From the NCBI GenBank assembly GCA_030537615.1, contig JAUNVP010000010.1, positions 41,993 through 105,992 on the forward strand: a stretch of DNA of 64,000 nucleotides. Reading direction: 5' to 3'. The position numbers and the translations under genes were made by a program. This document shows, piece after piece, positions 16,525 to 25,866 of this stretch (positions within the stretch are counted from its first letter, which is position 1; every line of letters starts with the position of its first letter). Source of the DNA: Actinomycetaceae bacterium. Lineage in GTDB: Bacteria > Actinomycetota > Actinomycetes > Actinomycetales > Actinomycetaceae. Under the pieces are notes generated by a model. It made no database searches, was not told where the DNA came from, and saw nothing but the letters and a program-made list of their open reading frames with translations.

Positions 16525-17976
16525 ATGAGTCGAACCAGACAGTTGATCGCCCTCGGTACACTATTTGCGATGCTTCTGCTTCCCTGGCTCAACTTTGACG
16601 CCGAACCGGGACGCATATCTGAGGTGGACAACCGGCAACTCACCGATACGCCACCACTTTCGCTTTGGCACGCAAACGATTGGGTGGAGTACATCAATGA
16701 CCGTATCGGATTCCGCGAGGCCGCTATCAACACTTATCAAGACCTCGAATATGCCATTTTTGGAACCGTTGGAGTTCCGGGACTTCACGCGGGAACCGGG
16801 GGAGAGATCTATACCGATGGGGCGCACTGGTACAACGAGGGTATAGTTACCGGCCTGGCAGACCATGTTGCCGCAATGCAGACATATTGCGAACAGCGTG
16901 ACATCCCGTTTCTCTACGTGATCGCGCCGGAGAAGAGTGAGGTCTACGCTGACAATCAGGCACCCGGTTACCCTACCGGACCTCGCCCGGTCACCAAGCG
17001 TCTCATTGAGCTATTGGAGGAACGCGAAGTTGAATTTCTTGACCTGACACCCGTCCTCGTCGAAGCAAAGAATGAAACGGGTGAACGAGTTTTCAATCGG
17101 CGTTACGATCCGCGTCACTGGAACGAACTCGGTGCCTTTTATGGCGTAAATGCCATTATTGAACGCATGCGGCAGTGGTTCCCTCAGCTCGAAACCAATG
17201 AACTGGACGACTTCGATATCAGCACCGACTTTGCTGAATACGCCGTCAACAGCAAGTTTCGCATCGATGATGAGTACCCGAGACTGGAGTTAAAAGAGGA
17301 ACTTGGCTCCCCTGATGTTCGTATTCTTGACGATGCGCGCATTAGTTACCAGCACCGTACGAGAGACGAAACCTCATCAAAGTCTGATGGACCCCGTTTG
17401 CTCAGTCTGAGTGGCTCATACTTCAACCCTAAACAGCAGTTCCTAGGAAATCAGTTCAAGGAAATGTACACAGTTCACAACTACGAGAATGTTGCGGACC
17501 TTGACTACTACGTGAATATTGTCCGTCCCGAGGCCGTGGTATTCACTACTGCTACCTACACAATCAACTCAGATTTTTTCGACACGGAAACCTTAGAAAC
17601 GAGGGTCTTTAGTCCGCCACTTGCCGAACCCGAAAGCGTGTCCAGTGAACTGCGGAGTGCCGAAGCTCGCCTCACCTCCAATGGTTTGATGCGATTGTGT
17701 GTCCTCGCGGAGGATACTGATGACCCTCGTTACATTTGGCTCCAAAGCGGCGATCAAACCTACGATCTGCGGGCCCGCGAATGGGGCTATAATCTCTACG
17801 ATTTCAATGGTGGTGACGAGTTTTCTGAAGAAGAATTGGAGACGGAATGTCTCATGGCTGATATTCCGTTGGACGAGGTCTACGACTGGGATACAGACAG
17901 TTTCGCGGACATGCGGTTATTTGTTGAGGACATGTCGGGAACGCTCAGTGATTGGATAGTGGAGATTATTCAATAG
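16525..17976 (+). CDS. AlgX/AlgJ-like SGNH-fold acetyl-transfer partner
   Basis: 483 residues from ATG 16525 (TAGGAGTCAAG upstream), preferred to an in-frame start inside the preceding gene. N-terminal signal-anchor (LIALGTLFAMLLLPWL, about 6-22), then an AlgX/AlgJ/DHHW-type hydrolase domain: DRIGFREAAINTYQ, YVIAPEKSEVY, RYDPRHWNELGAFYG with the His-Trp pair, and LLSLSGSYFNPKQQF as the nucleophile-type Ser segment. Acts outside the membrane with the MBOAT protein to place acyl groups on a polymer (family knowledge; substrate unknown). Confidence 0.85.
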   Translation: MSRTRQLIALGTLFAMLLLPWLNFDAEPGRISEVDNRQLTDTPPLSLWHANDWVEYINDRIGFREAAINTYQDLEYAIFGTVGVPGLHAGTGGEIYTDGAHWYNEGIVTGLADHVAAMQTYCEQRDIPFLYVIAPEKSEVYADNQAPGYPTGPRPVTKRLIELLEEREVEFLDLTPVLVEAKNETGERVFNRRYDPRHWNELGAFYGVNAIIERMRQWFPQLETNELDDFDISTDFAEYAVNSKFRIDDEYPRLELKEELGSPDVRILDDARISYQHRTRDETSSKSDGPRLLSLSGSYFNPKQQFLGNQFKEMYTVHNYENVADLDYYVNIVRPEAVVFTTATYTINSDFFDTETLETRVFSPPLAEPESVSSELRSAEARLTSNGLMRLCVLAEDTDDPRYIWLQSGDQTYDLRAREWGYNLYDFNGGDEFSEEELETECLMADIPLDEVYDWDTDSFADMRLFVEDMSGTLSDWIVEIIQ

Positions 17977-17997
17977 TGCGGCGAAAGCGAGGAACAT

Positions 17998-18741
17998 ATG
18001 ACAGTAGTCGAAATCTGTGTGGAGGACGCTGTCGGAGCCTATCTCGCAGCCGAGGCAGGAGCTTCCCGAGCTGAACTATGTGCTGACCTGAGCGTTGGCG
18101 GCCTCAGCCCATCGATTCCGACTGTTCGCGACGCTATTGCACGATTGCTGAGAACGGGACGTACGGACTTTTCTTTGCAGTTGATGGTGCGACCTCGCGC
18201 TGGAGATTTCGTTTATAGCGCCGGTGAACGTACTGCCTGCGAGAACACTGTTCGCGATTATCTCGACGAGTTTAATGACTCTTCGGTGCCTATCGGCTTC
18301 GTTTTTGGAGCCATTACTGAGGGCGCGGTCGATGAATGTGCGGTGTCACAGATCCGTGAGCTGACACGGGGCTACGAGCTGACCTATCACAGAGCGTTTG
18401 ATGAACTCGATGATCCGTTTGCTGGGCTTGAGACCCTCATTGCCCTCGGGGTTGATCGAGTTTTGACATCCGGCGGCCCAGGTCCGTGCGATGTCGAGAC
18501 CATTGGGCGGTACCTTGAGCGGTCAGACGGGCGCATTCAGATCCTGGCTTGCGGGGGTCTGCGATCCGACTCGGTCGCGCGTGTAGCGGCGGCACTACCG
18601 GGGGCGCAGCTTCACATGCGCGCGCCTGTAGTCCGAGGAAATACTTCGGTCATTGCCCACCACAGTACAGGATTGTCGACAACTGACCCGCGTGAAGTTC
18701 GTGCCATCATCTCCGCCTTGTCCGCCGATCGTCGATATTGA
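17998..18741 (+). CDS. cutC: CutC family protein
   Basis: 247 residues, TIM-barrel CutC family. Seen: EICVEDAVGAYLAAEAGASR, ELCADLSVGGLSPS, LMVRPRAGDFVY, LTYHRAFDE, RVLTSGGP and ILACGGLRSD, covering the full family length. Named for copper homeostasis in E. coli, but the biochemical role of the family is not firmly settled. Begins 21 nt after the acyl-transfer partner with GAGG in front, so probably co-transcribed although functionally unrelated. Confidence 0.93.
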   Translation: MTVVEICVEDAVGAYLAAEAGASRAELCADLSVGGLSPSIPTVRDAIARLLRTGRTDFSLQLMVRPRAGDFVYSAGERTACENTVRDYLDEFNDSSVPIGFVFGAITEGAVDECAVSQIRELTRGYELTYHRAFDELDDPFAGLETLIALGVDRVLTSGGPGPCDVETIGRYLERSDGRIQILACGGLRSDSVARVAAALPGAQLHMRAPVVRGNTSVIAHHSTGLSTTDPREVRAIISALSADRRY

Positions 18742-18770
18742 TTCGTCCACGCGCTTGACTCTCCGCTATC

Positions 18771-18883
18771 GCGTCGATTCTGACGCTTCGCCCCAGAATT
18801 CGCGTCGTAGGTGTCGGAATCGACGCGTTTCTGAGGCGAACTGTCGGAATCGGTGGGCAGGAGCTGAACCGTCGGAATCGGTG
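18771..18883 (-). repeat. dispersed three-box repeat (family A), inverted
   Basis: Read on the minus strand: CACCGATTCCGACGGTTC, CACCGATTCCGACAGTTCG, GCGTCGATTCCGACACC and GAAGCGTCAGAATCGACG. It has one extra forward box compared with the 85-bp core. Its spacers match the copy at 9164-9244, showing they are copies of one element rather than chance motifs. Confidence 0.85.
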
Positions 18884-19233
18884 TGAGGGAGGGGGAGGGC
18901 GTGAACGCCGTAGTCCATTCGTCAGTATTCTCTTTGCCTTCGTTGTTCTACGTGAGTCTATGAGCCGGCTGTTTGACCCGGGCCTAGCCCACGTGACGAT
19001 CGGGACGATTTTTGTCGTAAGGGGATACCCTTTTGCACTCTTCTCACGCGAAACCTCACCACCATTGCACGCGCACTGCCACGGTGACGTCATCGTTTTC
19101 TACCCGCACTTTTGAGCGCGATTGCGGATAAGGCGTAGCCTCCTGCACTTTGGAGCGGATGCGACTTTCGACACTTCCACACGTGTGCTGGGTCACATAT
19201 CCTGATTGTGGGTACAAGTGCGTAGGAGGATAC
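18884..19233. other. intergenic, deoC leader
   Basis: 350 bp with no supported gene. Contains the palindrome CACACGTGTG (19178-19187), 47 bp before deoC, a possible operator. Nothing else recognised. Confidence 0.4.
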
Positions 19234-19905
19234 ATGACACACACCCGATCTGAAATTGCCGCCATGATTGACCACACCCTGCTCAAGGCAGACGCAACGC
19301 GGCAGGGTTTTGAGAAACTGTGCAGTGAAGCGAAAGAGTACGGTTTCGCGATGGTCGCGATCAACCCGGCACCGGTCGCACTTTGCAAGGAACTTCTGGC
19401 AGGTTCCAAAGTGCACGTCGGCGCCGCGATTGCCTTTCCCCTTGGACAAACGACGATTGAGGATAAGGTCCGCGAAACGGAGGTCGCGATCGGCAACGGT
19501 GCCGATGAAATCGACTACGTTGTCAACATCACGCAGTTGAAAGAAGGAAACACCAAATACATTGAAGACGAAATGCGTCGTATCGTTGACGTCTGTCGCG
19601 CACACGACGTTCTCATCAAAGTCATTTTCGAAAACTGTTACTTGACCGACGATGAGAAACGAACACTTGCAAAGATCGCGAAAGAAGTCGGCCCCGACTT
19701 TATTAAGACATCGACTGGGTTTGGCACCGGCGGAGCGACCTTCGCCGACGTCGAGCTCATGAGAGAGGTCGTTGGCGATGCTGTTCAAATCAAGGCCGCC
19801 GGCGGTATCCGATCGGCGGAAGACGCGATGAAGTTCGTTGACCTGGGGGTCACTCGTCTCGGCACATCCGCCGGAGTCGCTATCGTGAATGCGCTGGAGG
19901 ACTAA
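19234..19905 (+). CDS. deoC: deoxyribose-phosphate aldolase
   Basis: 223 residues from ATG 19234, chosen because AGGAGGA (19224-19230) precedes it; earlier in-frame starts lack this. Splits 2-deoxyribose 5-phosphate to glyceraldehyde 3-phosphate and acetaldehyde. Seen: IDHTLLKADAT, GAAIAFPLGQT, ADEIDYVVNI, LIKVIFENCYLTD (Lys), the Schiff-base motif DFIKTSTGFG and KAAGGIRSAEDA. Its stop overlaps the next ATG (TAATG), so the kinase is translationally coupled. No deoA/deoB or nucleoside phosphorylase adjoins. Confidence 0.96.
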   Translation: MTHTRSEIAAMIDHTLLKADATRQGFEKLCSEAKEYGFAMVAINPAPVALCKELLAGSKVHVGAAIAFPLGQTTIEDKVRETEVAIGNGADEIDYVVNITQLKEGNTKYIEDEMRRIVDVCRAHDVLIKVIFENCYLTDDEKRTLAKIAKEVGPDFIKTSTGFGTGGATFADVELMREVVGDAVQIKAAGGIRSAEDAMKFVDLGVTRLGTSAGVAIVNALED

Positions 19906-21395
19906 TGTTAATCGCACACGATCTTGGAACATCAGGAAACAAGGCTACGCTCGTCGATGATGACGGGACAATGCTCGCATCGGTAACCGTGTCATACGGT
20001 GCCGATTGGGGAAGTGACGGTAAAGCCGAACAGAATCCGCACGACTGGTGGGACGCGCTGTGCCGCGCAACCCGCGACCTCATCGCCAAAGCTAATGTTA
20101 ATGCGGACGACATCCACGCCGTTGGATTCTCCGGCCAGATGATGGGCGTCGTTCCTCTCGATGCTGAGGGCGAACCGGTACGCCCCGCGATTATTTGGGC
20201 GGACACTCGGTCAACAAAGCAATGCGACCGCCTGCTGGCACAAGTCAGCATGGAGGACGCCTACAAGATCACCGGTCACCGGCTGAATCCGACGTATTCG
20301 CTGACGAAGATCATGTGGATGCGCGACAATGAGCCGGAGAACTTCGAGCGGATGACAAAGTTCTGCTTGGCAAAGGACTACGTCGCCTACAAACTGACCG
20401 GTGTTATCGTCACTGACCCATCGGACGCGTCGAGTACGAATGCCTACGATCAAGCTGCCAAAGGGTGGTCCGAGGAGATCATCGGTGCCGCCGACCTCGA
20501 CCTCTCACTATTCCCGGATATTGCCGAGTCCACCGACGTCATCGGTGAAGTGACAGAGGAGGCCGCTAAAGCCACGGGACTTCGTCCGGGCACAAAGGTA
20601 GTCATCGGTGGCGGAGACGGACCGATGGCGGCACTTGGCGCTGGTGTCATTGATGCAGCGTCAGGTGCGTATGCTTGCCTCGGCTCGTCGTCCTGGGTTT
20701 CGGTTGCCTCCGATCAGCCGCTACTTGATCCGAAGATGCGTTCAATGACGTTTAACCACGTCATTCCTGGGAAGTTCGTTCCCACTGCGACAATGCAGGC
20801 GGGCGGCGCATCGGTATCGTGGGCAATGGACGTCCTCGGAGAGAATCGCGGTTACGACGCAGTCCTCGCCGACGCCGCAGAAGTAGAAGCAGCAACCAAG
20901 GGCCTGTTCTTCCTGCCGTATCTCATAGGTGAGCGTTCACCCTACTGGAACCCGCTCGCTCGCGGCGTATTCGCTGGCCTCCACATGGAGCACAAGCAGC
21001 CGCACATGGTTCGCGCAGTGTTGGAGGGCGTCACGTTCAACCTCCTGACCGGTCTCGAGGCTTTCACCGATGCGGGCATGGATATTGACCACATTGATGC
21101 GATTGGTGGTCTCGCCAAGTCGTCGCTCATGATGCGTCTCATGGCCGACATCTGGGGCTTGCCGGTGGCAGCGCGCAACATCGTTGATGAAGCAAATGCT
21201 ATTGGTGCCGCCGTCGTGGCGGGCGTTGGAGCAGGAATCTTCGACGATTTTGCGATTTCGAAGAAGCTCTCGAAGCGATCTGAGGATACGATTCCCGTTC
21301 CTGAGAGGACAGAAGCTTACAAGCGGCCGTACGCCCTCTTCCTCAATGCGTATGAGCGAATTGAGCCTTGGTTTGACGATATAGCCAAACTCTAA
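19905..21395 (+). CDS. FGGY-family sugar kinase (xylulokinase-like)
   Basis: 496 residues, two actin-like ATPase lobes. Seen: AHDLGTSGNKATLVD (phosphate 1), GFSGQMMGVVPLD, PAIIWADTRS, GGGDGPMAALGAGVI, and FLPYLIGERSPYWNP with GGLAKSSLMMRLMADI. Nearest in character to xylulokinases, but the family spans many sugars and polyols. Coupling to deoC suggests its product feeds a pathway that needs a 2-deoxy-sugar aldolase, or that deoC here has another aldol substrate (inference). Ends at a strong terminator. Confidence 0.9.
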   Translation: MLIAHDLGTSGNKATLVDDDGTMLASVTVSYGADWGSDGKAEQNPHDWWDALCRATRDLIAKANVNADDIHAVGFSGQMMGVVPLDAEGEPVRPAIIWADTRSTKQCDRLLAQVSMEDAYKITGHRLNPTYSLTKIMWMRDNEPENFERMTKFCLAKDYVAYKLTGVIVTDPSDASSTNAYDQAAKGWSEEIIGAADLDLSLFPDIAESTDVIGEVTEEAAKATGLRPGTKVVIGGGDGPMAALGAGVIDAASGAYACLGSSSWVSVASDQPLLDPKMRSMTFNHVIPGKFVPTATMQAGGASVSWAMDVLGENRGYDAVLADAAEVEAATKGLFFLPYLIGERSPYWNPLARGVFAGLHMEHKQPHMVRAVLEGVTFNLLTGLEAFTDAGMDIDHIDAIGGLAKSSLMMRLMADIWGLPVAARNIVDEANAIGAAVVAGVGAGIFDDFAISKKLSKRSEDTIPVPERTEAYKRPYALFLNAYERIEPWFDDIAKL

Positions 21396-21409
21396 CCGCG
21401 ACTGCAGAT

Positions 21410-21439
21410 CGTGAGGGCACCCGACCGGGTGCCCTCACG
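21410..21439 (+). terminator. hairpin ending deoC-kinase operon
   Basis: Perfect inverted repeat CGTGAGGGCACCCG / CGGGTGCCCTCACG (14 bp, minimal loop) 15 nt after the kinase stop. Confidence 0.75.
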
Positions 21440-21495
21440 TGTGTCGGGCTCGGGTGCGCCTTTCACTGTGCAGGCGAACTGTTCGTGCTCCACAA

Positions 21496-21581
21496 CCGTC
21501 GATTCCGACACTTCGGCGCGATCTCGCGTCGATTCCGACGGCTAAACCGTAGTTTTCAGGCGGAAGTGTCTGAATCGCGCA
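21496..21581 (+). repeat. dispersed three-box repeat (family A)
   Basis: Complete 85-bp unit: CCGTCGATTCCGACACTTCG, CGCGTCGATTCCGACGGCT, GCGGAAGTGTCTGAATCGCGC. The outer boxes pair with one C/T mismatch. Located just past the kinase terminator and before the pspC terminator. Confidence 0.85.
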
Positions 21582-21644
21582 AACCGGTACTGCGGGGGAG
21601 GGCGAATCTGTACCTTGGTGGGGCATGGGGACAGAGGGCATAAA

Positions 21645-21684
21645 ACTTCGGGCGACCCCAGCAGGTGCCAGTGTCGCCCGAAGT
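21645..21684 (-). terminator. pspC terminator
   Basis: 12-bp perfect stem ACTTCGGGCGAC / GTCGCCCGAAGT; on the minus strand followed by TTTTAT, a classical intrinsic terminator for the gene at 21745-21930. Confidence 0.8.
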
Positions 21685-21744
21685 GTAGCCTCACTCTGCC
21701 CAGCTCAGCCGTTAGCCGAGCAGAGGAGTTCGTGTGAAAGAAAA

Positions 21745-21930
21745 CTAGTAACCCAGCGGCATGATGACCCACATAATGAGGTAGACGAGAACGCCGGGAC
21801 CGGGAAGTAATAAGAGTAGGAGCGCGATCAGTCGCACGAGAGATGGGTCGAGGTCGTATGTCTGCGCGATACCACCGCAGACACCGCCAATGTAGCGATC
21901 GGTTGCTGAACGCGTGAGTCGCGGTTTCAT
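21745..21930 (-). CDS. pspC: PspC domain protein
   Basis: 61 residues, almost only the PspC domain: RSATDRYIGGVCGGIAQTYD, LDPSLVRL, then a hydrophobic helix (IALLLLLLPGPGVLVYLIMW). Inner-membrane envelope-stress sensor family. AGGAGG lies 6 nt before ATG. Stand-alone; no LiaF, LiaRS or PspA gene adjoins, so its signalling partner is not evident. Divergent from the ABC exporter across a 391-bp region. Confidence 0.92.
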   Translation of the reverse strand: MKPRLTRSATDRYIGGVCGGIAQTYDLDPSLVRLIALLLLLLPGPGVLVYLIMWVIMPLGY

Positions 21931-22321
21931 GTGAGCCTCCTAGAACAAACTGTCAGTAGCGACGAGCTACCGTTCACTATCTATTATCTGCGTCCCTGTA
22001 CCTTGGTGCTATAAGGGGAAGCCCTGATCTTTCCCTGATTTGCCAGTCGAAGCCCCTGTTAGTTGCTGACCGTCCCGAGAGTTTCGGAATACTCGATGGC
22101 AGTCATCGTTCCTGTCATGGCTCAATCAGGGGAGAACCAGGGGAAAACCCGATATCCTCGCCGCGAACACTTTCATAGCCTAAAGACGTAGGCGGGTTGA
22201 TAGAAAGCACTCTCTGGCGCAGATCGTCGCTCGGTGGGATGTACTTCTTCAGCGACCTACTCGTGCGCGACGAGTAATCGATAAGGGCACATCAAGTGAT
22301 TAGTTCAATAGAAAGAGCACC
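21931..22321. other. divergent regulatory region, pspC / ABC exporter
   Basis: No gene. Seen: inverted repeat TACTCG-TGCGCGA-CGAGTA (22258-22276), 46 bp before the ABC start, and related CCCTGATTTGCC / AATCAGGGGAG motifs near 22034 and 22123. Candidate regulator sites; no regulator gene is next to them. Confidence 0.4.
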
Positions 22322-23179
22322 ATGAGTAATTCATCTGCATCGGCGCCCGGTGGCGCGAAAGTCTCGGATTTGCAAGAGGAAGGTGTTGTCGCAACTCTCG
22401 GTGATTCGGACACGTCGATGCATGCCGGTTCGCGATCTGCGCGTCATAGCGATCCACACAGCGAGCGTCATCCCATTGTTCAACTCCGTGACGTCGTGAA
22501 GATCTACGGTGAAGGTTCAACTCGTGTGGTTGCGCTCGACAAGATCAACCTCGACATTTACAAGGGCCAGTTCACTTCCATTATGGGACCGTCAGGCTCG
22601 GGGAAATCGACGCTACTCCACGCTCTCGCGGGATTGGACGCAGTCACCGAGGGACAGATCAATGTGGCCGGAAAGATGATCACGGGACTGAAAGATAAGG
22701 CTTTGACGCACTTCAGACGCGACAATATCGGCTTTGTTTTCCAGTCCTTCAACCTGGTGCCTACCCTCGACGCGAAAGCCAATATTGAACTTCCCTCGCG
22801 TCTGGCGGGTCACAAAGTGGATCCGCACTGGATGAATCAGGTGGTCCGCGCTCTCCAACTCGATAACCGCCTCACCCACAAACCACACGAACTCTCGGGC
22901 GGTCAGCAGCAGCGCGTCGCCGTCGCCCGCGCCTTGGTGACTCTCCCGGCCGTGCTGGTTGCTGACGAGCCGACCGGTAATCTCGATTCGGCCTCCTCGG
23001 AAGAAGTGCTCTCACTGCTACGTCAAGCTGTCGATAATCTCGGGCAAACTGTCATCATGGTGACCCACGATTCCGATGCCGCGGCAATTGCCGATCGGAC
23101 TCTGATCGTCAAAGACGGGAGCATCGTTGCCGACCTCGCCAATCCGACAGTTGAGTCCATCATGGAGGTGACCCGATGA
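22322..23179 (+). CDS. MacB/LolD-type ABC transporter ATPase
   Basis: 285 residues. After a polar N-terminal extension of about 45 residues: Walker A GPSGSGKSTLLHALAG, Q-loop FVFQSFNLVPTL, signature ELSGGQQQRVAVARAL, Walker B VLVADEPTGNLDS, H-loop VMVTHD-type (IMVTHDSDAA). The PTGNLDSASS form is typical of MacB/LolD/FtsE-type exporters. Its end overlaps the permease start by 4 nt. Likely exports a peptide, lipid or antibiotic, or senses cell-envelope stress (inference). Confidence 0.95.
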   Translation: MSNSSASAPGGAKVSDLQEEGVVATLGDSDTSMHAGSRSARHSDPHSERHPIVQLRDVVKIYGEGSTRVVALDKINLDIYKGQFTSIMGPSGSGKSTLLHALAGLDAVTEGQINVAGKMITGLKDKALTHFRRDNIGFVFQSFNLVPTLDAKANIELPSRLAGHKVDPHWMNQVVRALQLDNRLTHKPHELSGGQQQRVAVARALVTLPAVLVADEPTGNLDSASSEEVLSLLRQAVDNLGQTVIMVTHDSDAAAIADRTLIVKDGSIVADLANPTVESIMEVTR

Positions 23180-25668
23180 AGGGCCTCCTCTCTGCGAACG
23201 TGCGCGCACACGGTAGCCGATACGCAGCTACCGCAATCGCAATCGCGTTGGCAACCATGTTTATCCTCGCCTGCTTTGGTGTAGCCGGCGGATTTCAAGC
23301 AAACGCCCGGAACACCATCGTAGCGGGGGTGGGCGGTTCAGATTACGTGATCGAACTTTCCGCTGAAAGCAGCATGATGGCGGACAGCGGTCCCGACCTG
23401 CGTGCTCACTACGATGCCGTTGCACGTGACATCGAGGCTCTGCCTGAAGTGAGAGCCGTCGCTTATGTGTACAACGACATTATTGAGTTAAAACAGGCGA
23501 AAACGGGTCATACAAATTTCTTCGGACTGAGCGAAACCAAGCCGGAGCCGTTTGAGAACACTCCCACTGTCAGTGGGAGGCTTCCGGACAAACCCGGTGA
23601 AGTCGCTATTGATGAGCCGACTGCCAAATCACTTTCCCTAAAAGTGGGTGACCCGGTTGAGATCCTTTCTGAAAAGGAGATCGAAGGCACGGTAGTCGGC
23701 ATTGTTGAAAGCCCGGCACTGTCCTTTTCAACCGTGACTGTTGCCTCCGGACAGATCAACGCATTACGTGAATACGTCACGCCAACAACAATTCTTGTCG
23801 CTGCGCACAATGGTCAGGAAACCGCGGCTGCACCGGCGCTCGAGAAGAAACTTGACGAACTCGACGTCGACCGGGTCGGTGTCACCCCAACGGACACGTA
23901 TATCGATTCTCAGATCGACAAGTTCAGTAAGGAGCTATCCGCTGTCCTTGGCATTATCCTTATCTTCCCCGCGCTCGCCGCAATTACGGCGATTATCGTC
24001 ATTTCGACGACCTTCCAGGTTTTGCTTGCACAGCGCCAGCGTGAACTTGCTCTGCTTCGTTCAATCGGCGCTGATGCGGGGCAGGTCCGCACTTTGCTCA
24101 TTAAAGAGAATTTCCTTGTGGGTACTGTGTCGTCTCTCATTGGGATCGGCATCGGGGTCGTTATTGCGGGCCTCGTCAATAACGCGGCGAAACTGACACA
24201 CTCTTTTGCAGAGGGCGTTGAAGCAGTCCCCATGTGGGCGTATCCAGCCACTGTCGCATTCGGTTTGTTTATCACATTGGCAGCCGGAATGCGTCCGGCC
24301 ATCCGAGCTGCTCGAGTGTCTCCAATGCGGGCGCTTAACCCGAATGATCCAGAATCAACCGCGCGGAAGAAGCGTCTGGGGCGTCTCATCGTCGGCCTCG
24401 CCGTCACACTGGGCGGTGTGGGGATCATGGCGTTCGCGATGACTCGACCGAAATTTGGCATGGATCCAATACCGTTCCTTATCGCATTCCTCGGCGGAAT
24501 TATCACCTTCATCGGTGTACTTATCCTCATGACATGGGCGATGCCGTATGTGACGCAAGCATTAGGCAACATACTTGGCGCTCGTGGTTTGACGTTCAAG
24601 CTCGCAGGGGAGAACACGTGGCGTAATCCTGCCCGTACGGGTGCGACCGCTACCGCCCTCATCCTCGGTCTCACCCTGGTCGTCATGATGATGGTGGGTG
24701 CACGGTCGATCGAGCATTCCGCGAAAACTGAACTCGATGAGCGTCGTCCAATCGACCTCACTATCACGGCAATCGATGGCGAAGTCAATGCTGATCAGGT
24801 CAATCGCCTGAAGCAAATCAGAGGGGTCGAGGACACGCTGACCGTGCGGGGTATCAACGTTCTCGTCGACGGCGAGCCCGAAGTGATCGCTGAAGCAACT
24901 GACCTCTCGGCCATCGCGCGCGCGGACGTGGCGATGCCCGGCGATGGGCAAGTAGGGGTGTGGGTAGGTTCGGTTGGAGCGGTTGACAACTCCATCAATG
25001 TCGACGTCGGGAACCAGTCGTTCCGCTACACGTTCTTCGATTCACGCACTCCCATCTTTACGCTATCTGCGACGACTTTTGAGGAGCTAGAAGCCGCATC
25101 GGGAGCTCCCGCGCAAGACCGAGTGGTTTTCCTCAAGCTCCAGGATGATCTGACCATGTCAGACGTTAATTATGTCGTCACCGAATCACAGTCGATCATT
25201 CCCCATGCGAAGGTCTCTGGGGGTGCAACTGAGCGAGCCGGAATAACGTCCCTCATTGATGGACTGTTGATCGGTGTCCTGGTCATGCTCGGTGTCTCGA
25301 TCGTGGTGGCGCTCGTCGGGGTTGCAAATACGCTTGCGCTGTCGGTGGTCGAGCGCAAGCGTGAGAACGCCCTCATGCGAGCACTTGGCCTTACCCGCGG
25401 CGGCTTGCGTGGCCTGCTTAGCGCCGAAGCCTTTGTCATCGCAGTGTCATCGATCGCGGTCGGTATCGCTTTGGGGATCGGCTTTGGGTGGTTTGGTGTT
25501 CAAGCGATGCCGATGGGTGAAGAGATTGGCCGCAGACTTCTCATCCCGTGGCCAGAGGTCGGATTGGCAGCGCTCGTTGCCCTGAGCGCGGCGCTTTTGG
25601 CTTCCATAATCCCGGGCCACTTAGCGGCGAAAGCTACTCCCGTGGAGGCACTGGCCGGCGCTGAGTAG
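23176..25668 (+). CDS. FtsX-like ABC permease (two FtsX domains)
   Basis: 830 residues. One N-terminal membrane helix (ATAIAIALATMFILACFGV), a large outer domain, first FtsX domain about 255-385 with TFQVLLAQRQRELALLRSIG, a middle helix pair about 400-460, second outer domain, and a second FtsX domain about 700-825 with VVERKRENALMRALGLTRG. About ten membrane segments, the arrangement of the actinobacterial single-chain permeases that pair with the ATPase just upstream. Substrate unknown. Confidence 0.92.
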   Translation: MKGLLSANVRAHGSRYAATAIAIALATMFILACFGVAGGFQANARNTIVAGVGGSDYVIELSAESSMMADSGPDLRAHYDAVARDIEALPEVRAVAYVYNDIIELKQAKTGHTNFFGLSETKPEPFENTPTVSGRLPDKPGEVAIDEPTAKSLSLKVGDPVEILSEKEIEGTVVGIVESPALSFSTVTVASGQINALREYVTPTTILVAAHNGQETAAAPALEKKLDELDVDRVGVTPTDTYIDSQIDKFSKELSAVLGIILIFPALAAITAIIVISTTFQVLLAQRQRELALLRSIGADAGQVRTLLIKENFLVGTVSSLIGIGIGVVIAGLVNNAAKLTHSFAEGVEAVPMWAYPATVAFGLFITLAAGMRPAIRAARVSPMRALNPNDPESTARKKRLGRLIVGLAVTLGGVGIMAFAMTRPKFGMDPIPFLIAFLGGIITFIGVLILMTWAMPYVTQALGNILGARGLTFKLAGENTWRNPARTGATATALILGLTLVVMMMVGARSIEHSAKTELDERRPIDLTITAIDGEVNADQVNRLKQIRGVEDTLTVRGINVLVDGEPEVIAEATDLSAIARADVAMPGDGQVGVWVGSVGAVDNSINVDVGNQSFRYTFFDSRTPIFTLSATTFEELEAASGAPAQDRVVFLKLQDDLTMSDVNYVVTESQSIIPHAKVSGGATERAGITSLIDGLLIGVLVMLGVSIVVALVGVANTLALSVVERKRENALMRALGLTRGGLRGLLSAEAFVIAVSSIAVGIALGIGFGWFGVQAMPMGEEIGRRLLIPWPEVGLAALVALSAALLASIIPGHLAAKATPVEALAGAE

Positions 25669-25813
25669 CGGGAGGAATGATTCGAATATTCGGATCGCGT
25701 TTTGGGCGCGGGGACATTGCGAACACAGTCCCCGCGCCTGACGTATGTTCGGTGATGTGCCGAGTCTTAGCGTGGGCGTGGGCCGTGCACCGCGGAAGGG
25801 CTGAACGTGGCGT

Positions 25814-25849
25814 AGTAAAAGGCCGACCCTTCGGGGCCGGCCTTTTACT
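25814..25849. terminator. bidirectional terminator, permease / sodA
   Basis: AGTAAAAGGCCG-A-CCC / GGG-C-CGGCCTTTTACT with TTCG loop; A-run and T-run on both sides, so it serves both convergent genes. Confidence 0.85.
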
Positions 25850-25866
25850 CGATAGGTGCAGCGCGA

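Noticed and set aside
19090..19932. 280-residue frame antisense to deoC
   Set aside because: Shadow of deoC, low-complexity translation.
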